Shown here: positions 8,390 to 17,071 of the stretch, piece after piece
Layout of the letters: every line of letters begins with the position of its first letter
How positions within the stretch are numbered: the stretch's first letter is position 1
Assembly: GCA_036567965.1 (NCBI GenBank)
Contig: DATCTN010000027.1
Coordinates: 1 to 64,000, forward strand
DNA length: 64,000 bases
Direction: 5' to 3'
Source: Candidatus Kryptoniota bacterium
GTDB lineage: Bacteria > Bacteroidota > Ignavibacteria > Kryptoniales > JAKASW01
Notes under the pieces: generated by a model
Told to the model about the DNA's origin: nothing
Seen by the model: the letters and a program-made list of their open reading frames with translations, nothing else
Database searches by the model: none
Made by a program: the position numbers and the translations under genes

Positions 8390-9769
8390 TTGGATCGCGA
8401 GAAATTATGGGGCTATGTAGATTCGAATAGAAAGATATTCCTGGATGAACTCGGAGCTCTCCTTAGAATTGAGAGTATATCCGCCGATCCGCTGAAAAAA
8501 CCTGAGATGCACCGATGCGCGGAGATGGTTTCGCAGGCGATGCAGAATGTCGGCATAGAGAACATCTCCATCATTCAGACGGAGGGAAATCCGCTCGTCT
8601 ACGGAGAGTACATGCGCCCTTCGAATAACACCACCATTCTTATTTACGGACATTACGATGTCCAGCCTGTCGATCCTGTCAATGAATGGAACACTCCTCC
8701 GTTCGAGCCGACCGTAAAAGGCGACGACTTATTCGGACGAGGCACCACCGACGACAAGGGTCAACTTTTCGTTCACCTAAAGGCGTTTGAGGCGTACAGG
8801 AAGATCGTCGGCGATCCGCCAGTGAATTTGAAATTCATATTTGAGGGTGAAGAGGAAATAGGAAGCATTCATCTTGAACCGTTCATCAGATCGAACAGTA
8901 AGCTTCTCAAATCGGACATCGTACTGATTTCTGATACGGCCATGTACGGACGGGATCTTCCGTCTATCTGCTACGGGCTGAGAGGTATGGCGTATTGCGA
9001 AGTCAGCGTCGAAAATTCTGCCATCGACCTACACTCGGGCTCGTTCGGCGGCGCGGTCGAAAATCCCGTACATGTTCTGTCAAGTATCATTTCATCTCTT
9101 CATGACGATAACGGGCGGGTCTCAATCCCTCATTTTTACGACGATGTTCTCGAGGTGAGTAAAGAGGAGAGGCGCGAAATTGCCCGGCTTCCTTACTCAG
9201 ACTCAGAATTCCTGCGACAATCCGGCGCGATGGCTCCGCATGGTGAGAGAGGATTCACCACCAACGAGCGTCTCTGGATAAGGCCCACTCTCGACGTGAA
9301 CGGGATATTCGGAGGGTTCACAGGCGAAGGCGCGAAGACAATTATCCCTGCGAAGGCCGTCGCGAAGATCAGCATGAGGTTGGTTCCTAATCAGAAATCA
9401 GCTGTCGTGCTGAGGTTGCTCGAGGATTACGTCCGGGAAATTTCGCCGTCTACTGTCAGAGTTGCTGTCAGGAAAATGCACAGCGGCGAACCGGCGTTGA
9501 CACCCATCGATCATCCCGCGGTAAAGGGTGTAGCTGCCGCACTTGAGGAGGTTTTCGGTAAAAAGCCCTACTATATCCGTGAGGGAGGCTCAATACCGGA
9601 GGTAATCACATTTCAGGATGTGCTGGGAGCTCCGGTCGTTCTCCTGGGCTTCGGACTTCCTGATGAAAACAGCCACGCTCCGAACGAGCACCTCTACCTG
9701 AATCATTTCTTCGGCGGAATCAAAACCGTCGCTATCCTTTATGACAAGCTTGCAGACCTGATGACATAA
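8390..9769 (+). CDS. M20/M25/M40 family dipeptidase
   Basis: A cytosolic zinc peptidase of the ArgE/CPG2/carnosinase-like group, 459 residues. The metal-binding motifs are all present: IYGHYDVQPVDP (His and Asp), GRGTTDDKGQ (bridging Asp) and EGEEEIGS (catalytic Glu-Glu). The lid domain contains DLHSGSFGG, and the C-terminal HAPNEH supplies the last ligand region. The substrate is probably a dipeptide, although M20 members also hydrolyse N-acyl amino acids. The start is the TTG at 8390 (LDREKLWGYVD), because the conserved region begins soon after and no better start exists. It is separated from the RAYT by the palindromic repeat and sits in the peptidase cluster with pepD and DPP III. Confidence 0.9.
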   Translation: MDREKLWGYVDSNRKIFLDELGALLRIESISADPLKKPEMHRCAEMVSQAMQNVGIENISIIQTEGNPLVYGEYMRPSNNTTILIYGHYDVQPVDPVNEWNTPPFEPTVKGDDLFGRGTTDDKGQLFVHLKAFEAYRKIVGDPPVNLKFIFEGEEEIGSIHLEPFIRSNSKLLKSDIVLISDTAMYGRDLPSICYGLRGMAYCEVSVENSAIDLHSGSFGGAVENPVHVLSSIISSLHDDNGRVSIPHFYDDVLEVSKEERREIARLPYSDSEFLRQSGAMAPHGERGFTTNERLWIRPTLDVNGIFGGFTGEGAKTIIPAKAVAKISMRLVPNQKSAVVLRLLEDYVREISPSTVRVAVRKMHSGEPALTPIDHPAVKGVAAALEEVFGKKPYYIREGGSIPEVITFQDVLGAPVVLLGFGLPDENSHAPNEHLYLNHFFGGIKTVAILYDKLADLMT

Positions 9770-9778
9770 AGAAGATAA

Positions 9779-9807
9779 TTGACCGTCACCTTCAAGGTGA
9801 CGGTCAA
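9779..9807. repeat. REP-like perfect palindrome between convergent genes
   Basis: Two perfect 14-bp arms, TTGACCGTCACCTT and AAGGTGACGGTCAA, surround a single C. It is the third copy of the RAYT-linked repeat. It sits nine bases after the M20 dipeptidase stop and before the end of the convergent S46 peptidase gene, so it may also act as a transcription barrier for both genes. Confidence 0.88.
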
Positions 9808-9820
9808 TTTCCAATTAGAC

Positions 9821-11998
9821 TTACGGTTGTATTTTTCCCGATTTGATTTCATTCACAAGCCGGTCGGCGTGGTAAATGTACTTCAACGCCTCAGGAATGG
9901 CATCAGAATGTACTGCCACAGAGCGGTTGTAAGTGTCTACATAAATGTACTCACCCGGAAGGCTCTCAATGTTCCCGTCGAATATCAATCCGACAATTTG
10001 GAGATCCTTATTCAGCACAGGGCTTCCCGAATTTCCGCCGATGATGTCGTTCGTCGCAACGAAGTCCAGAGGCGTGCTCAGGTTGAAATCAGCCGGAGGA
10101 TTGGGCCAGTTGCCCGGAAGAGAGAACGGATATCTTTTTCCGAACGAATAGTATCTGTCGTACATTCCATAGTAGGTGGTATTCGTAGGAGCAATCGTCC
10201 CGTTATATTCGTATCCCTTCACCACTCCGTCTGCAATTCGCAGTGTGAATGTCGCGTCGGGTGGGATCGAGGTGCCGTATACGTCGAACACTGCTCTGCC
10301 GAGCAATTGTCCTTCTGCACCTTCCTGCGCTGCTAGTTTCTCATACTGCGATCTCATGGACGACATTTCCTGTTGCGTTTCGACGACAAATTGTATGAAA
10401 GGATCTGTAGAAGTCAGGATGGCATCCGGAGTGCCGTTTAGCAGGTCGGCAACCCTCGCGCTGTCTCCGAGTGAGGTAGAGCCTGTCAAATAATCCGCCG
10501 CATCCGCGGGCGTTCTGCCGCCGAGTAGTTTATTGAATGATTCGTTGCTTACTCCGAGTCCAGCCTGCATCTGCATAAGTTGATGGGCCAGAACCAGCTT
10601 CTCGAGATCCGCGTTGAAATCCGCGGGGAAGAATTTCGCCTTCATTTTGTCGAGTGCTGCACCCCGATACATCTTAGGACGGCTGGAGTCGGGCATCTTC
10701 ATGTTGTTGGCGTATTGCACCAGACGATTTGCGATGGAGAAATACGATGACCTGCCGAAGCCGGCCGGGCTGAGCGCGTTAAGCTTTTCAAAAAGTTTTG
10801 CTTTCCCGTCCTGAACTGCGGCTATGTTGTCCCAGACCGTTCCGTATTTCTCTTCGAGAGACGGATTTGCGGTTACAGCATCACGGAATTTCTTTTCGAA
10901 CGCTTTCTTCCTTGCCATGAGATAAGGATCTCTCAACCCGCCCAGATATCCCGTGTAAGCCTTGAAGGAGTTGGAAATTCCAAAGAGTCGCGTCTGGTAG
11001 TCCAGCTTCTTTTCCGGATGTTGTTCGATCATCTTTGTGTATGTGTCCATTCCTGCCTGCAACAGGTCGACAATATACGGATACTGGTAATCCCTGTTGA
11101 ACTCGAGCTGTGAAACAGTCAGGAGTCTGCTGGTCCTTCCGGGATTCCCGATGACGAAGACAGGGTCTCCTTCTTTTGCGCCGTCCTCGCTCCACTTGAA
11201 ATAATGGTCAGACTTGAATGGCTTGTCGTTATCATAGATTCTAAAGAGTGAGAAATCGACATCGTAGCGCGGATAAGTGAAGTTGTCGTAGTCGCCCCCG
11301 AAATACGCAACGATTAGTTGCGGCGCGAATACGAGTCTCACATCTGTATAACGCTTATATCCGTATAGCGAATATTTTCCACCGTTATAGAACGTAACCA
11401 CCTGGAAGACCATTGAATCCGCAGGCGAATCTTTCTTGTATTGTTCCCAATACTGGTTCTGCAGCTTTTCGATTTCAGCATTTCGGTTTGCAACTTTTTC
11501 TTCGTCCGTGGTACCGCTCTCGAACGCCTGCTGGACCTCTGACGTGACATCCTTGATAACGACCAGCTGGTCGGCGTACATCCCGTCGACCTTCCGTTCG
11601 TCGGCAAGTGTCGGTGCGTAGAAACCGCTGTCCGGCAAGTCCTCACCTGGCTTGTTTACTTTGTCAAGTGCGCCGCGTGCGCAATGATGGTTTGTCAGGA
11701 ACAGGCCGTCGTCAGATATAAATGACGCCGAACAGCCGGCGAGTCTCAACGCTCCCAATCGTGCGTCATCGAACCAGCCCTTGTCGGGAGTGAAACCATA
11801 GGCTTCCTTGAAATATTGTGTCGGTGGATAATCGAATGTCCACATTTTTCCGTTGTCGTACTGCCCCGCCTTTACAGTGTCGGGGTTAAGAAAATTTTGC
11901 GACGTCGGTTTGGTGGCCTGATAACTCGTGCAGCCCCCGAGCGCCAGCAACGCCGTGAATAGAAATGCGGATGCGTACCGTGAGTGGGAATTTCGCAT
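9821..11998 (-). CDS. S46 family dipeptidyl-peptidase, DPP7-type, lipoprotein
   Basis: The 725-residue serine peptidase starts with a lipoprotein signal ending in LALGGC (Cys23), so it is envelope-anchored. S46 features are in order: a chymotrypsin-like His in TNHHCARGA (His104/105), then GGDYDNFTYPRYDVDFSLFR around the catalytic Asp region, and NDIIGGNSGSPV with catalytic Ser657. Between them is the helical domain that closes over the substrate. Eighteen residues after Ser657 is a Gly (in FDGN). In the family this position is Gly in DPP7 and Arg in DPP11, so a hydrophobic P1 preference is more likely than Asp/Glu. It would release dipeptides in the periplasm for uptake and cleavage by the cytosolic dipeptidases nearby. 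It converges on the M20 dipeptidase gene. Confidence 0.93.
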   Translation of the reverse strand: MRNSHSRYASAFLFTALLALGGCTSYQATKPTSQNFLNPDTVKAGQYDNGKMWTFDYPPTQYFKEAYGFTPDKGWFDDARLGALRLAGCSASFISDDGLFLTNHHCARGALDKVNKPGEDLPDSGFYAPTLADERKVDGMYADQLVVIKDVTSEVQQAFESGTTDEEKVANRNAEIEKLQNQYWEQYKKDSPADSMVFQVVTFYNGGKYSLYGYKRYTDVRLVFAPQLIVAYFGGDYDNFTYPRYDVDFSLFRIYDNDKPFKSDHYFKWSEDGAKEGDPVFVIGNPGRTSRLLTVSQLEFNRDYQYPYIVDLLQAGMDTYTKMIEQHPEKKLDYQTRLFGISNSFKAYTGYLGGLRDPYLMARKKAFEKKFRDAVTANPSLEEKYGTVWDNIAAVQDGKAKLFEKLNALSPAGFGRSSYFSIANRLVQYANNMKMPDSSRPKMYRGAALDKMKAKFFPADFNADLEKLVLAHQLMQMQAGLGVSNESFNKLLGGRTPADAADYLTGSTSLGDSARVADLLNGTPDAILTSTDPFIQFVVETQQEMSSMRSQYEKLAAQEGAEGQLLGRAVFDVYGTSIPPDATFTLRIADGVVKGYEYNGTIAPTNTTYYGMYDRYYSFGKRYPFSLPGNWPNPPADFNLSTPLDFVATNDIIGGNSGSPVLNKDLQIVGLIFDGNIESLPGEYIYVDTYNRSVAVHSDAIPEALKYIYHADRLVNEIKSGKIQP

Positions 11999-12261
11999 GA
12001 TTGTCCTCTTTAGAATTTGTTAGACTGTTCGAAATTTAAGACAAACCCGGAGTAATTTCCATTTGAACTGAGATCATCCTACGAAGAACCGGTAATTTGT
12101 TTCAACGACAAGTCCACGAAAGGCGGCCACTTATTCCTAAGCTTCACTTTCCATATGATATGACTTTAAATGTTGTTATTTCTGCAGAAGCTTGATATAT
12201 TTTCGCGTCCGAAGGACCTCTTCGGGATTTGAGTTTGGCATACCAAATAGAGGAGCGCATT

Positions 12262-13278
12262 ATGTATTTAAGAATTACGGAAAGGGTCTTGGTCTTTCTA
12301 TCGTTATCCATCGCGTTTGTTGCGTGCCAGAAGAGCGGTCCTGTCGCACTGCCACCTCTCACGGATTACAGGGACGGCTCTAATCTCTTCGCCATTAAAA
12401 TCCCCGCGGCATGGCAGCAATCGAGCGAGCCGGGCAACCTGAACCTCTATAACACACAAGATGCGTGGAATAGATTTGCCGACCCGACCACGAATTCCAA
12501 GACGGCCGTTAGGATACACGTGTATGCCGAGCCTGCGGGCGCCAAGAAACTCGATGAAGTTGCAGAAAGCTTTAAGTCAGAACTTCGACAGGAGCAAGCT
12601 CAGATTGATCCTGACGTCCCGACCACCATCAGCGGCGTTCCTGCTGTGAAAATTCCGTACCAGCTGAAGCTTGACGACAAGAACACCATCTATTCATATC
12701 GCGTGCTCGCGGTGTCGGACAGCAATACGTACGGGTATGAATGCGACGGATTCAACCAGGACTTCAAGAATTACTCCGATGTGTTCGACAGCATCATGCT
12801 GACCTACCGGATCATACCGAAGGCCGTGCAGACCCAGCAGCTTCCCGAGGACCTGATCCCCTCGCAGGTATTCTCGACTTATCAGAACGACGTGTTTGCT
12901 ATCCAATACCCCGATAACTTCAAGGCGGCGTCGCTGCCGGCGTCCGGCGATATACAATCATCGGAGAAATTCTCGGGCTATAGAAGCGACTGCACGATCC
13001 AGGTCGACGTCCTTGATGCGAAGAAGCTGACCGTCCAGAAGGTTTTCGACCAGAATAAGGGCAAGTACCCGAATGTTGCGGATACGAAAAAGATCCAGAT
13101 GGACGGGCTCGACGCGTATCAGATCAGCTATTCTCCAGTCAGAGGAATTCAAAGCCGCGCATACTTCGTTGTCAAGAACAATAAGTGGATCAGGGTCACC
13201 TTCAATCTTGCCACCGAAATGGCGAAGGATTTCCTCCCGGCTTTTGAGAAATCAGTGACAAGTCTGAAACTCAAGTAG
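12262..13278 (+). CDS. Lipoprotein with an internally repeated PsbP/Mog1-like domain
   Basis: The N-terminus is a signal peptide ending in AFVAC, so the 338-residue product should be a lipoprotein. Two similar halves can be seen. One begins NLFAIKIPAAW near residue 40 and the other NDVFAIQYPDNF near residue 210. Each is followed by a strand-rich stretch with a helix like AESFKSEL or VFDQNKGKYP, and each ends in a region with YSYRVLAV or SRAYFVV. This pattern recalls the PsbP/Mog1-like alpha-beta sandwich, an inference only. The start at 12262 has AGGAG at 12251-12255 upstream. A longer in-frame reading from 12229 lacks a ribosome binding site. An intrinsic terminator follows at 13297. Confidence 0.7.
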   Translation: MYLRITERVLVFLSLSIAFVACQKSGPVALPPLTDYRDGSNLFAIKIPAAWQQSSEPGNLNLYNTQDAWNRFADPTTNSKTAVRIHVYAEPAGAKKLDEVAESFKSELRQEQAQIDPDVPTTISGVPAVKIPYQLKLDDKNTIYSYRVLAVSDSNTYGYECDGFNQDFKNYSDVFDSIMLTYRIIPKAVQTQQLPEDLIPSQVFSTYQNDVFAIQYPDNFKAASLPASGDIQSSEKFSGYRSDCTIQVDVLDAKKLTVQKVFDQNKGKYPNVADTKKIQMDGLDAYQISYSPVRGIQSRAYFVVKNNKWIRVTFNLATEMAKDFLPAFEKSVTSLKLK

Positions 13279-13296
13279 GAAAGACGTGATTCTTTG

Positions 13297-13329
13297 TGTG
13301 CAGGCTCGAATTTTGTTTGAGCCTGCACA
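13297..13329 (+). terminator. Stem-loop, probable terminator
   Basis: The arms TGTGCAGGCTC (13297-13307) and GAGCCTGCACA (13319-13329) form a perfect 11-bp stem with an 11-base T-rich loop, 19 bp after the lipoprotein stop. The T-run after the stem is weak. The hairpin covers a possible upstream GTG start for the GDPD gene, which argues for the later start used below. Confidence 0.6.
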
Positions 13330-13367
13330 AACTTGTTACCCACCTGCATCTCTTCCGGAGAACTGTC

Positions 13368-14138
13368 GTGACTAACACGTTGTTTGGAGACGGGGTAGAA
13401 TTCTACAACGTGGCGCACAGGGGCTTTTCAATGGCGGCGCCTGAAAATACAATGTCGTCTTTCCAAAAGGCAATAGAGGCCGGCGCGAACATGCTCGAAA
13501 TGGACGTCATGCTCACCGGCGATAACCACGTGATAGTTTTCCATGACTTCAGTGTGGGAAGAACAACAAACGGGACCGGGCTCGTCAAGAAGCTTAATCT
13601 CAGCCACATAAGGTCGCTCGATGCCGGGATGTGGTTCTCCCATAAGTACGTGTCGGAACAGGTCCCGCTCCTCGATGAGGTCCTCGAGCTGGCGAGAGGG
13701 AAAGTCCGGCTCAATGTCGAAATGAAACACAGGCGGCGAAATGGAGCGGCGGCGCTCGTGGATAGATGTCTGAAAATAGTCGACCGTCATCGAATGAATG
13801 ACGATGTCCTTTTCTCCTCGTTCAACCTCGAAGCGCTGAGACATCTGCACGACAGGTCACCGCACCTGAGGATTGCTCCTCTCTACAGGCATAATCTGAA
13901 TCCGACGCGCCGATCATTCCCGCTTCGATACGGTGCGCAAGGTGTAGTACTCAACCATTTATTCCTGAATCGGGCAACCGTGGATCAGTTTCACAGACTC
14001 GGCATACATGTTTTCGTGTACACCGTAAATAATCTGCGCAGGATAGAAAAAATGTTCCGGATAGGTGTGGATGGGATAGTTTCCGATAATCCTGCCGCTG
14101 TAAATTCTACAACCAGGAAATTCCTAGTTAGATTCTAG
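13368..14138 (+). CDS. Glycerophosphodiester phosphodiesterase (GDPD family)
   Basis: The 256-residue protein carries the GDPD catalytic core: AHRGFSMAAPENT with the first catalytic His and Arg, an EMDVMLT strand with the metal ligands Glu and Asp, and VFHDFSVGRTTNG with the second catalytic His. It continues through a TIM barrel with LNVEMK and HVFVYTVNN near the end. It would hydrolyse glycerophosphodiesters to an alcohol and glycerol-3-phosphate. No signal peptide is present, so it acts in the cytosol. The GTG at 13368 follows GGAG at 13357-13360 by seven bases. The longer reading from 13296 runs through the terminator hairpin. Its stop codon overlaps the convergent thiL stop through a shared CTAG. 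Confidence 0.9.
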   Translation: MTNTLFGDGVEFYNVAHRGFSMAAPENTMSSFQKAIEAGANMLEMDVMLTGDNHVIVFHDFSVGRTTNGTGLVKKLNLSHIRSLDAGMWFSHKYVSEQVPLLDEVLELARGKVRLNVEMKHRRRNGAAALVDRCLKIVDRHRMNDDVLFSSFNLEALRHLHDRSPHLRIAPLYRHNLNPTRRSFPLRYGAQGVVLNHLFLNRATVDQFHRLGIHVFVYTVNNLRRIEKMFRIGVDGIVSDNPAAVNSTTRKFLVRF

Positions 14139-15193
14139 TTCGTGCGGGAGAAATGTTGGTAGCCGGGAAAATCCTTATGCTCATCAACCTTGCCGTCGAT
14201 CCTCTTGATGCGGACGGCCGGCGAACCCTCCGTCACTCTGCCGATAACTCTTATGTTACCCTCGAGTGAGAAAAGTTTCTGAAAGTCACCTTCCGCGATT
14301 GTGAAAAGCAGTTCGTAATCTTCACCGCCCGACAGCGCGTAAGATAATGGGTCCTCTTTGAAATCGTCCGCGATTTTTCTCGTGATCGGATCTATCGGAA
14401 TGAACTCTTCGTCGAGTTCGGCAGATGTACCGCTCTCTTTGCAGATGTGAAGCATATCCGCTGCGAGTCCGTCGCTGATGTCGATCATAGAATGAATTCT
14501 GATTTTGTCGCTGATCGATCTGGACAACTCAATTCTCGCTTCGGGCAGGAGATGCTTCTGCAGCGCGTCGTCTACTCCCTCGAAGTCCGGCTTGAAGTCG
14601 GACGGCTGGCCCAGCTCGAGGTACCTGTTTTTTTCTCTTTGGAGAATCTTCATACCGGCGTGCGATCTGCCGAGGTCGCCGGTGACGCAGATGACATCGC
14701 CCACCTTCGCTCCATTCCTGAGTACCTGCCGATCCGGCTCGACTTCTCCGGTGATCGTCATGCTCACAACGAACCCGACAGGGGATGCCGACGTGTCTCC
14801 TCCCGCCACTGCGCAGCCGTACTTGCCGAGCTCATCGACCATTGCCTCGTAAAACTCTTCGATCATCTCGACGCTCAGATTGGAATGGATGCCCAGCGAC
14901 ACCAACGCCGCGACGGGCGTGCCCGACATCGCGGCAATATCGCTGAGATTCGCGGCCGCAGCCTTTCTCCCAAGATGTTTCATCGAAGTATAGGACAGAT
15001 CGAAGTGTACGCCCTGGATCAGCAAATCTGTCGTGATTATTCCGAGCTTTCCTTCGGAAGGTTTGATCAGAGCAGCATCGTCTCCGATCGACTGCACGAT
15101 AGCTGGATTTTTAAACTTTGATGCGATGGAAGCGAATTTTTCGACGAGCCCGAACTCGCCCACGTTCGAAACCGGCGTGAATGTAATGTCCAC
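14135..15193 (-). CDS. thiL: Thiamine-monophosphate kinase
   Basis: ThiL phosphorylates thiamine monophosphate to thiamine pyrophosphate, the last step of cofactor synthesis. The PurM/ThiL-type ATP-binding signatures are clear: SIGDDAALI, TTDLLIQGVHFDL, then NLSDIAAMSGTP, VAGGDTSASP, VTGDLG and near the C-terminus IDISDGLAADM and ALSGGEDYELLFT. The start is taken as GTG at 15191-15193 (VDITFTPVSNVGEFGL), which lies just downstream of GGAGGA and gives 352 residues, close to the family length. An upstream reading to 15298 adds residues that do not resemble ThiL. No other thiamine genes are in the window. The gene overlaps the convergent GDPD gene by four bases. Confidence 0.92.
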   Translation of the reverse strand: MDITFTPVSNVGEFGLVEKFASIASKFKNPAIVQSIGDDAALIKPSEGKLGIITTDLLIQGVHFDLSYTSMKHLGRKAAAANLSDIAAMSGTPVAALVSLGIHSNLSVEMIEEFYEAMVDELGKYGCAVAGGDTSASPVGFVVSMTITGEVEPDRQVLRNGAKVGDVICVTGDLGRSHAGMKILQREKNRYLELGQPSDFKPDFEGVDDALQKHLLPEARIELSRSISDKIRIHSMIDISDGLAADMLHICKESGTSAELDEEFIPIDPITRKIADDFKEDPLSYALSGGEDYELLFTIAEGDFQKLFSLEGNIRVIGRVTEGSPAVRIKRIDGKVDEHKDFPGYQHFSRTN

Positions 15194-15700
15194 ATGTCCT
15201 CCGCCAAAAAATACTGAAATGGAAACTGAAATCAAATCTCGGGGTAGCGTCTCCCCGTCTGAGATTAGGAAGGCAGACGTAATTTGCGAGCGTGACACGA
15301 CCGAGACATTTTGAAATTATGTGAGCGCTTTTTGGACATCTTGTTTGACATTTGATCACATGTTTGTTATCTATTTGCCGGTTAGGTGAGGCGACTTGTA
15401 TATGGTTAGAGACGAATGAAATTGGCGTCGTATGCACTCCAATGGGAAAAGTCAATTCTGAGTCCTCGTAGAAGAGCGACATTTTGCCGATGCACCAGCC
15501 TATCCAGTAGCTCGATCGACTCGCGAGGGGACATTCGCTAGCCATTCAGGTATTTCTGGTGCCAGGTTGTTTCGTGCCAGGAGGTCAGGAAAAGGTGATA
15601 CATCAAGACCTTAGAATGCAAATCAGGGTAAGACAGGGTCAGATTTGAAAGACCACTTTAAAGTGTCAAGTCTTCGGCGAAGTCGGACCTAGGAGTCGTC
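15194..15700. other. Intergenic region with possible repeat remnant
   Basis: No credible gene is seen between thiL and the next lipoprotein. A segment near 15630-15675 reads AGACAGGGTCAGATTTGAAA and then contains the 12-bp perfect palindrome CACTTTAAAGTG at 15654-15665, 35 bp before the next start. It could be an operator or the end of a lost transposable element. Promoters for the divergent thiL and lipoprotein genes should lie here, but no clear -35/-10 pair stands out. Confidence 0.5.
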
Positions 15701-16411
15701 ATGACAAGTATCCGCATTGGAAGTTTTGTTTTTAGACTGTTGCTGTTTGGATTGGTGCTTCTCGTGTTTGAGTCAATATCTCACTGCGGCAGCAATCCGG
15801 TCGATTCGGGAAACAGCAAGAACGAAATTCTCCCCCTCGCGGTGGGTAACAAGTGGGTTTACTTTGCCTTGTCCACGTACGGAGCAATTGACACTGTCAC
15901 CACGGAAGTATTAAGTAGTACCGTCATTGACACGGGAAAGGGTAGGGTGAAAGCCTATGGCGTGAACTATCGTTTCAACGAAGAACCGATACCCGATTTT
16001 CAATGGATTTACTGGAATTGTCCTGACGGACTTGTGGGGGCCGGTGGAATCTCCAGTAGAGATACTTTGATCGTGAAAAGTCTGATGCTGAAATATCCTG
16101 GTGTGGTTGGTGATTCGCTGCTTGTGCCTAATGTGAGTTATTCGGACGGACAGTTCTACGTGAAAGACACACTCACTCACTTCCTTGTGTCAACGGACGA
16201 TTCAATAACTACGCCTTTCGGGACGTTCACGGGATGCTATGTATACAATTACAAAGAGAGCCAGGGTGAGGACGTCGCCGGTTTTGACGATATCTTCGAT
16301 TACTATGTTCCTGGCATCGGACTGGTCGGTGAAATTGTGCGCACATTAATCTGGAACGTGCCTCGGGATACAACATATCGTCTTCTACTTTCCAGCTACT
16401 CAATTAGGTGA
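15701..16411 (+). CDS. Lipoprotein of unknown function
   Basis: The 236-residue product starts with a hydrophobic signal segment ending in SISHC and then GSNPVDSG, the same SNPVD tag as in the lipoprotein at 7200. The first conserved stretch after it, ILPLAVGNKWVYF, is typical of envelope lipoproteins in Bacteroidota-Chlorobi genomes that are built of beta strands. Later DSITTPFGTFTGCYVYNY and YYVPGIGLVGEI recall the same group ('TPAGTFNCYVY...YAPGVGLVK'). The function of this group is not known. It stands alone between two long intergenic regions. Confidence 0.75.
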   Translation: MTSIRIGSFVFRLLLFGLVLLVFESISHCGSNPVDSGNSKNEILPLAVGNKWVYFALSTYGAIDTVTTEVLSSTVIDTGKGRVKAYGVNYRFNEEPIPDFQWIYWNCPDGLVGAGGISSRDTLIVKSLMLKYPGVVGDSLLVPNVSYSDGQFYVKDTLTHFLVSTDDSITTPFGTFTGCYVYNYKESQGEDVAGFDDIFDYYVPGIGLVGEIVRTLIWNVPRDTTYRLLLSSYSIR

Positions 16412-17071
16412 AGCGACGGTTGATTCGATTAACATAACGCCAATCGATCATGGAGGAAAAAGACGAAGAAGTAAACTCTCGATTCCGGATGTTATCATGG
16501 TACAGGGCTGAAATCTCATCTCTCATCATAATGAATGATTTAACATCTCCACGATCCATCTAGTATTCGAGATAGCAATTTTTGGTTGCTGGATCAAGTG
16601 TGACGACCCAGACCAAGTGGGTGGTTTGGTTCTCACTTTCAATTATCATTTATTTGAATACAGCAAGTAATCGAAGAAAACGCGCCGGCGTAATTATTGC
16701 GCCTTACTGAATTGAACAAATTGACGCCCGCTAGATTTCTAAGTCGATACCGCATCTCGACACAAGGAGGTGTGGGTGAAAGTTGCATCAGAGTGTTAAC
16801 ATATCCCGAGGGTGTATCCTGATGCATACGAAGCCGCGGAACGAATAAGAAAGAGGTAACTTCAATCGAGCATTGCGTTCTTACTCGCCAGCTTTGTTTG
16901 ATGTTTTGCGCAATTTAGGTCAATTCAGATTCAATACTATAATTGACCTGAAGATCGCGGTCGTGAGCATGTGCGAAGGTAAGTTGTTTTTCTGGCTCTT
17001 GAGACTCACATTAAGGAAGTAGACTTGCTAAGGCGGCTGGCGAGATATCAGGGAGTCTGCGAACGAAGATC
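16412..17071. other. Long intergenic region upstream of DUF4249/TonB-receptor operon
   Basis: No gene of support is seen in this 660-bp stretch. The open frames here are short and unlike proteins. It holds the inverted repeat at 16917-16949 described separately and must contain the promoter of the outer-membrane receptor operon that starts at 17072. Confidence 0.5.
16917..16949. promoter_or_regulatory. Inverted repeat upstream of the receptor operon
   Basis: The perfect 9-bp arms AGGTCAATT (16917-16925) and AATTGACCT (16941-16949) are 15 bp apart, centred about 140 bp before the DUF4249 start. The A+T-rich spacer CAGATTCAATACTAT ends in a TACTAT-like hexamer. The arrangement suits an operator overlapping a promoter, but no regulator is known. 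Confidence 0.4.

Noticed and set aside
9779-10336. 185-codon plus-strand frame over the S46 peptidase end
   Set aside because: It begins inside the palindromic repeat and runs antisense to the S46 catalytic region.
14447-15121. 224-codon plus-strand frame across thiL
   Set aside because: Antisense to thiL with no domain and skewed composition; thiL carries all its motifs on the minus strand.
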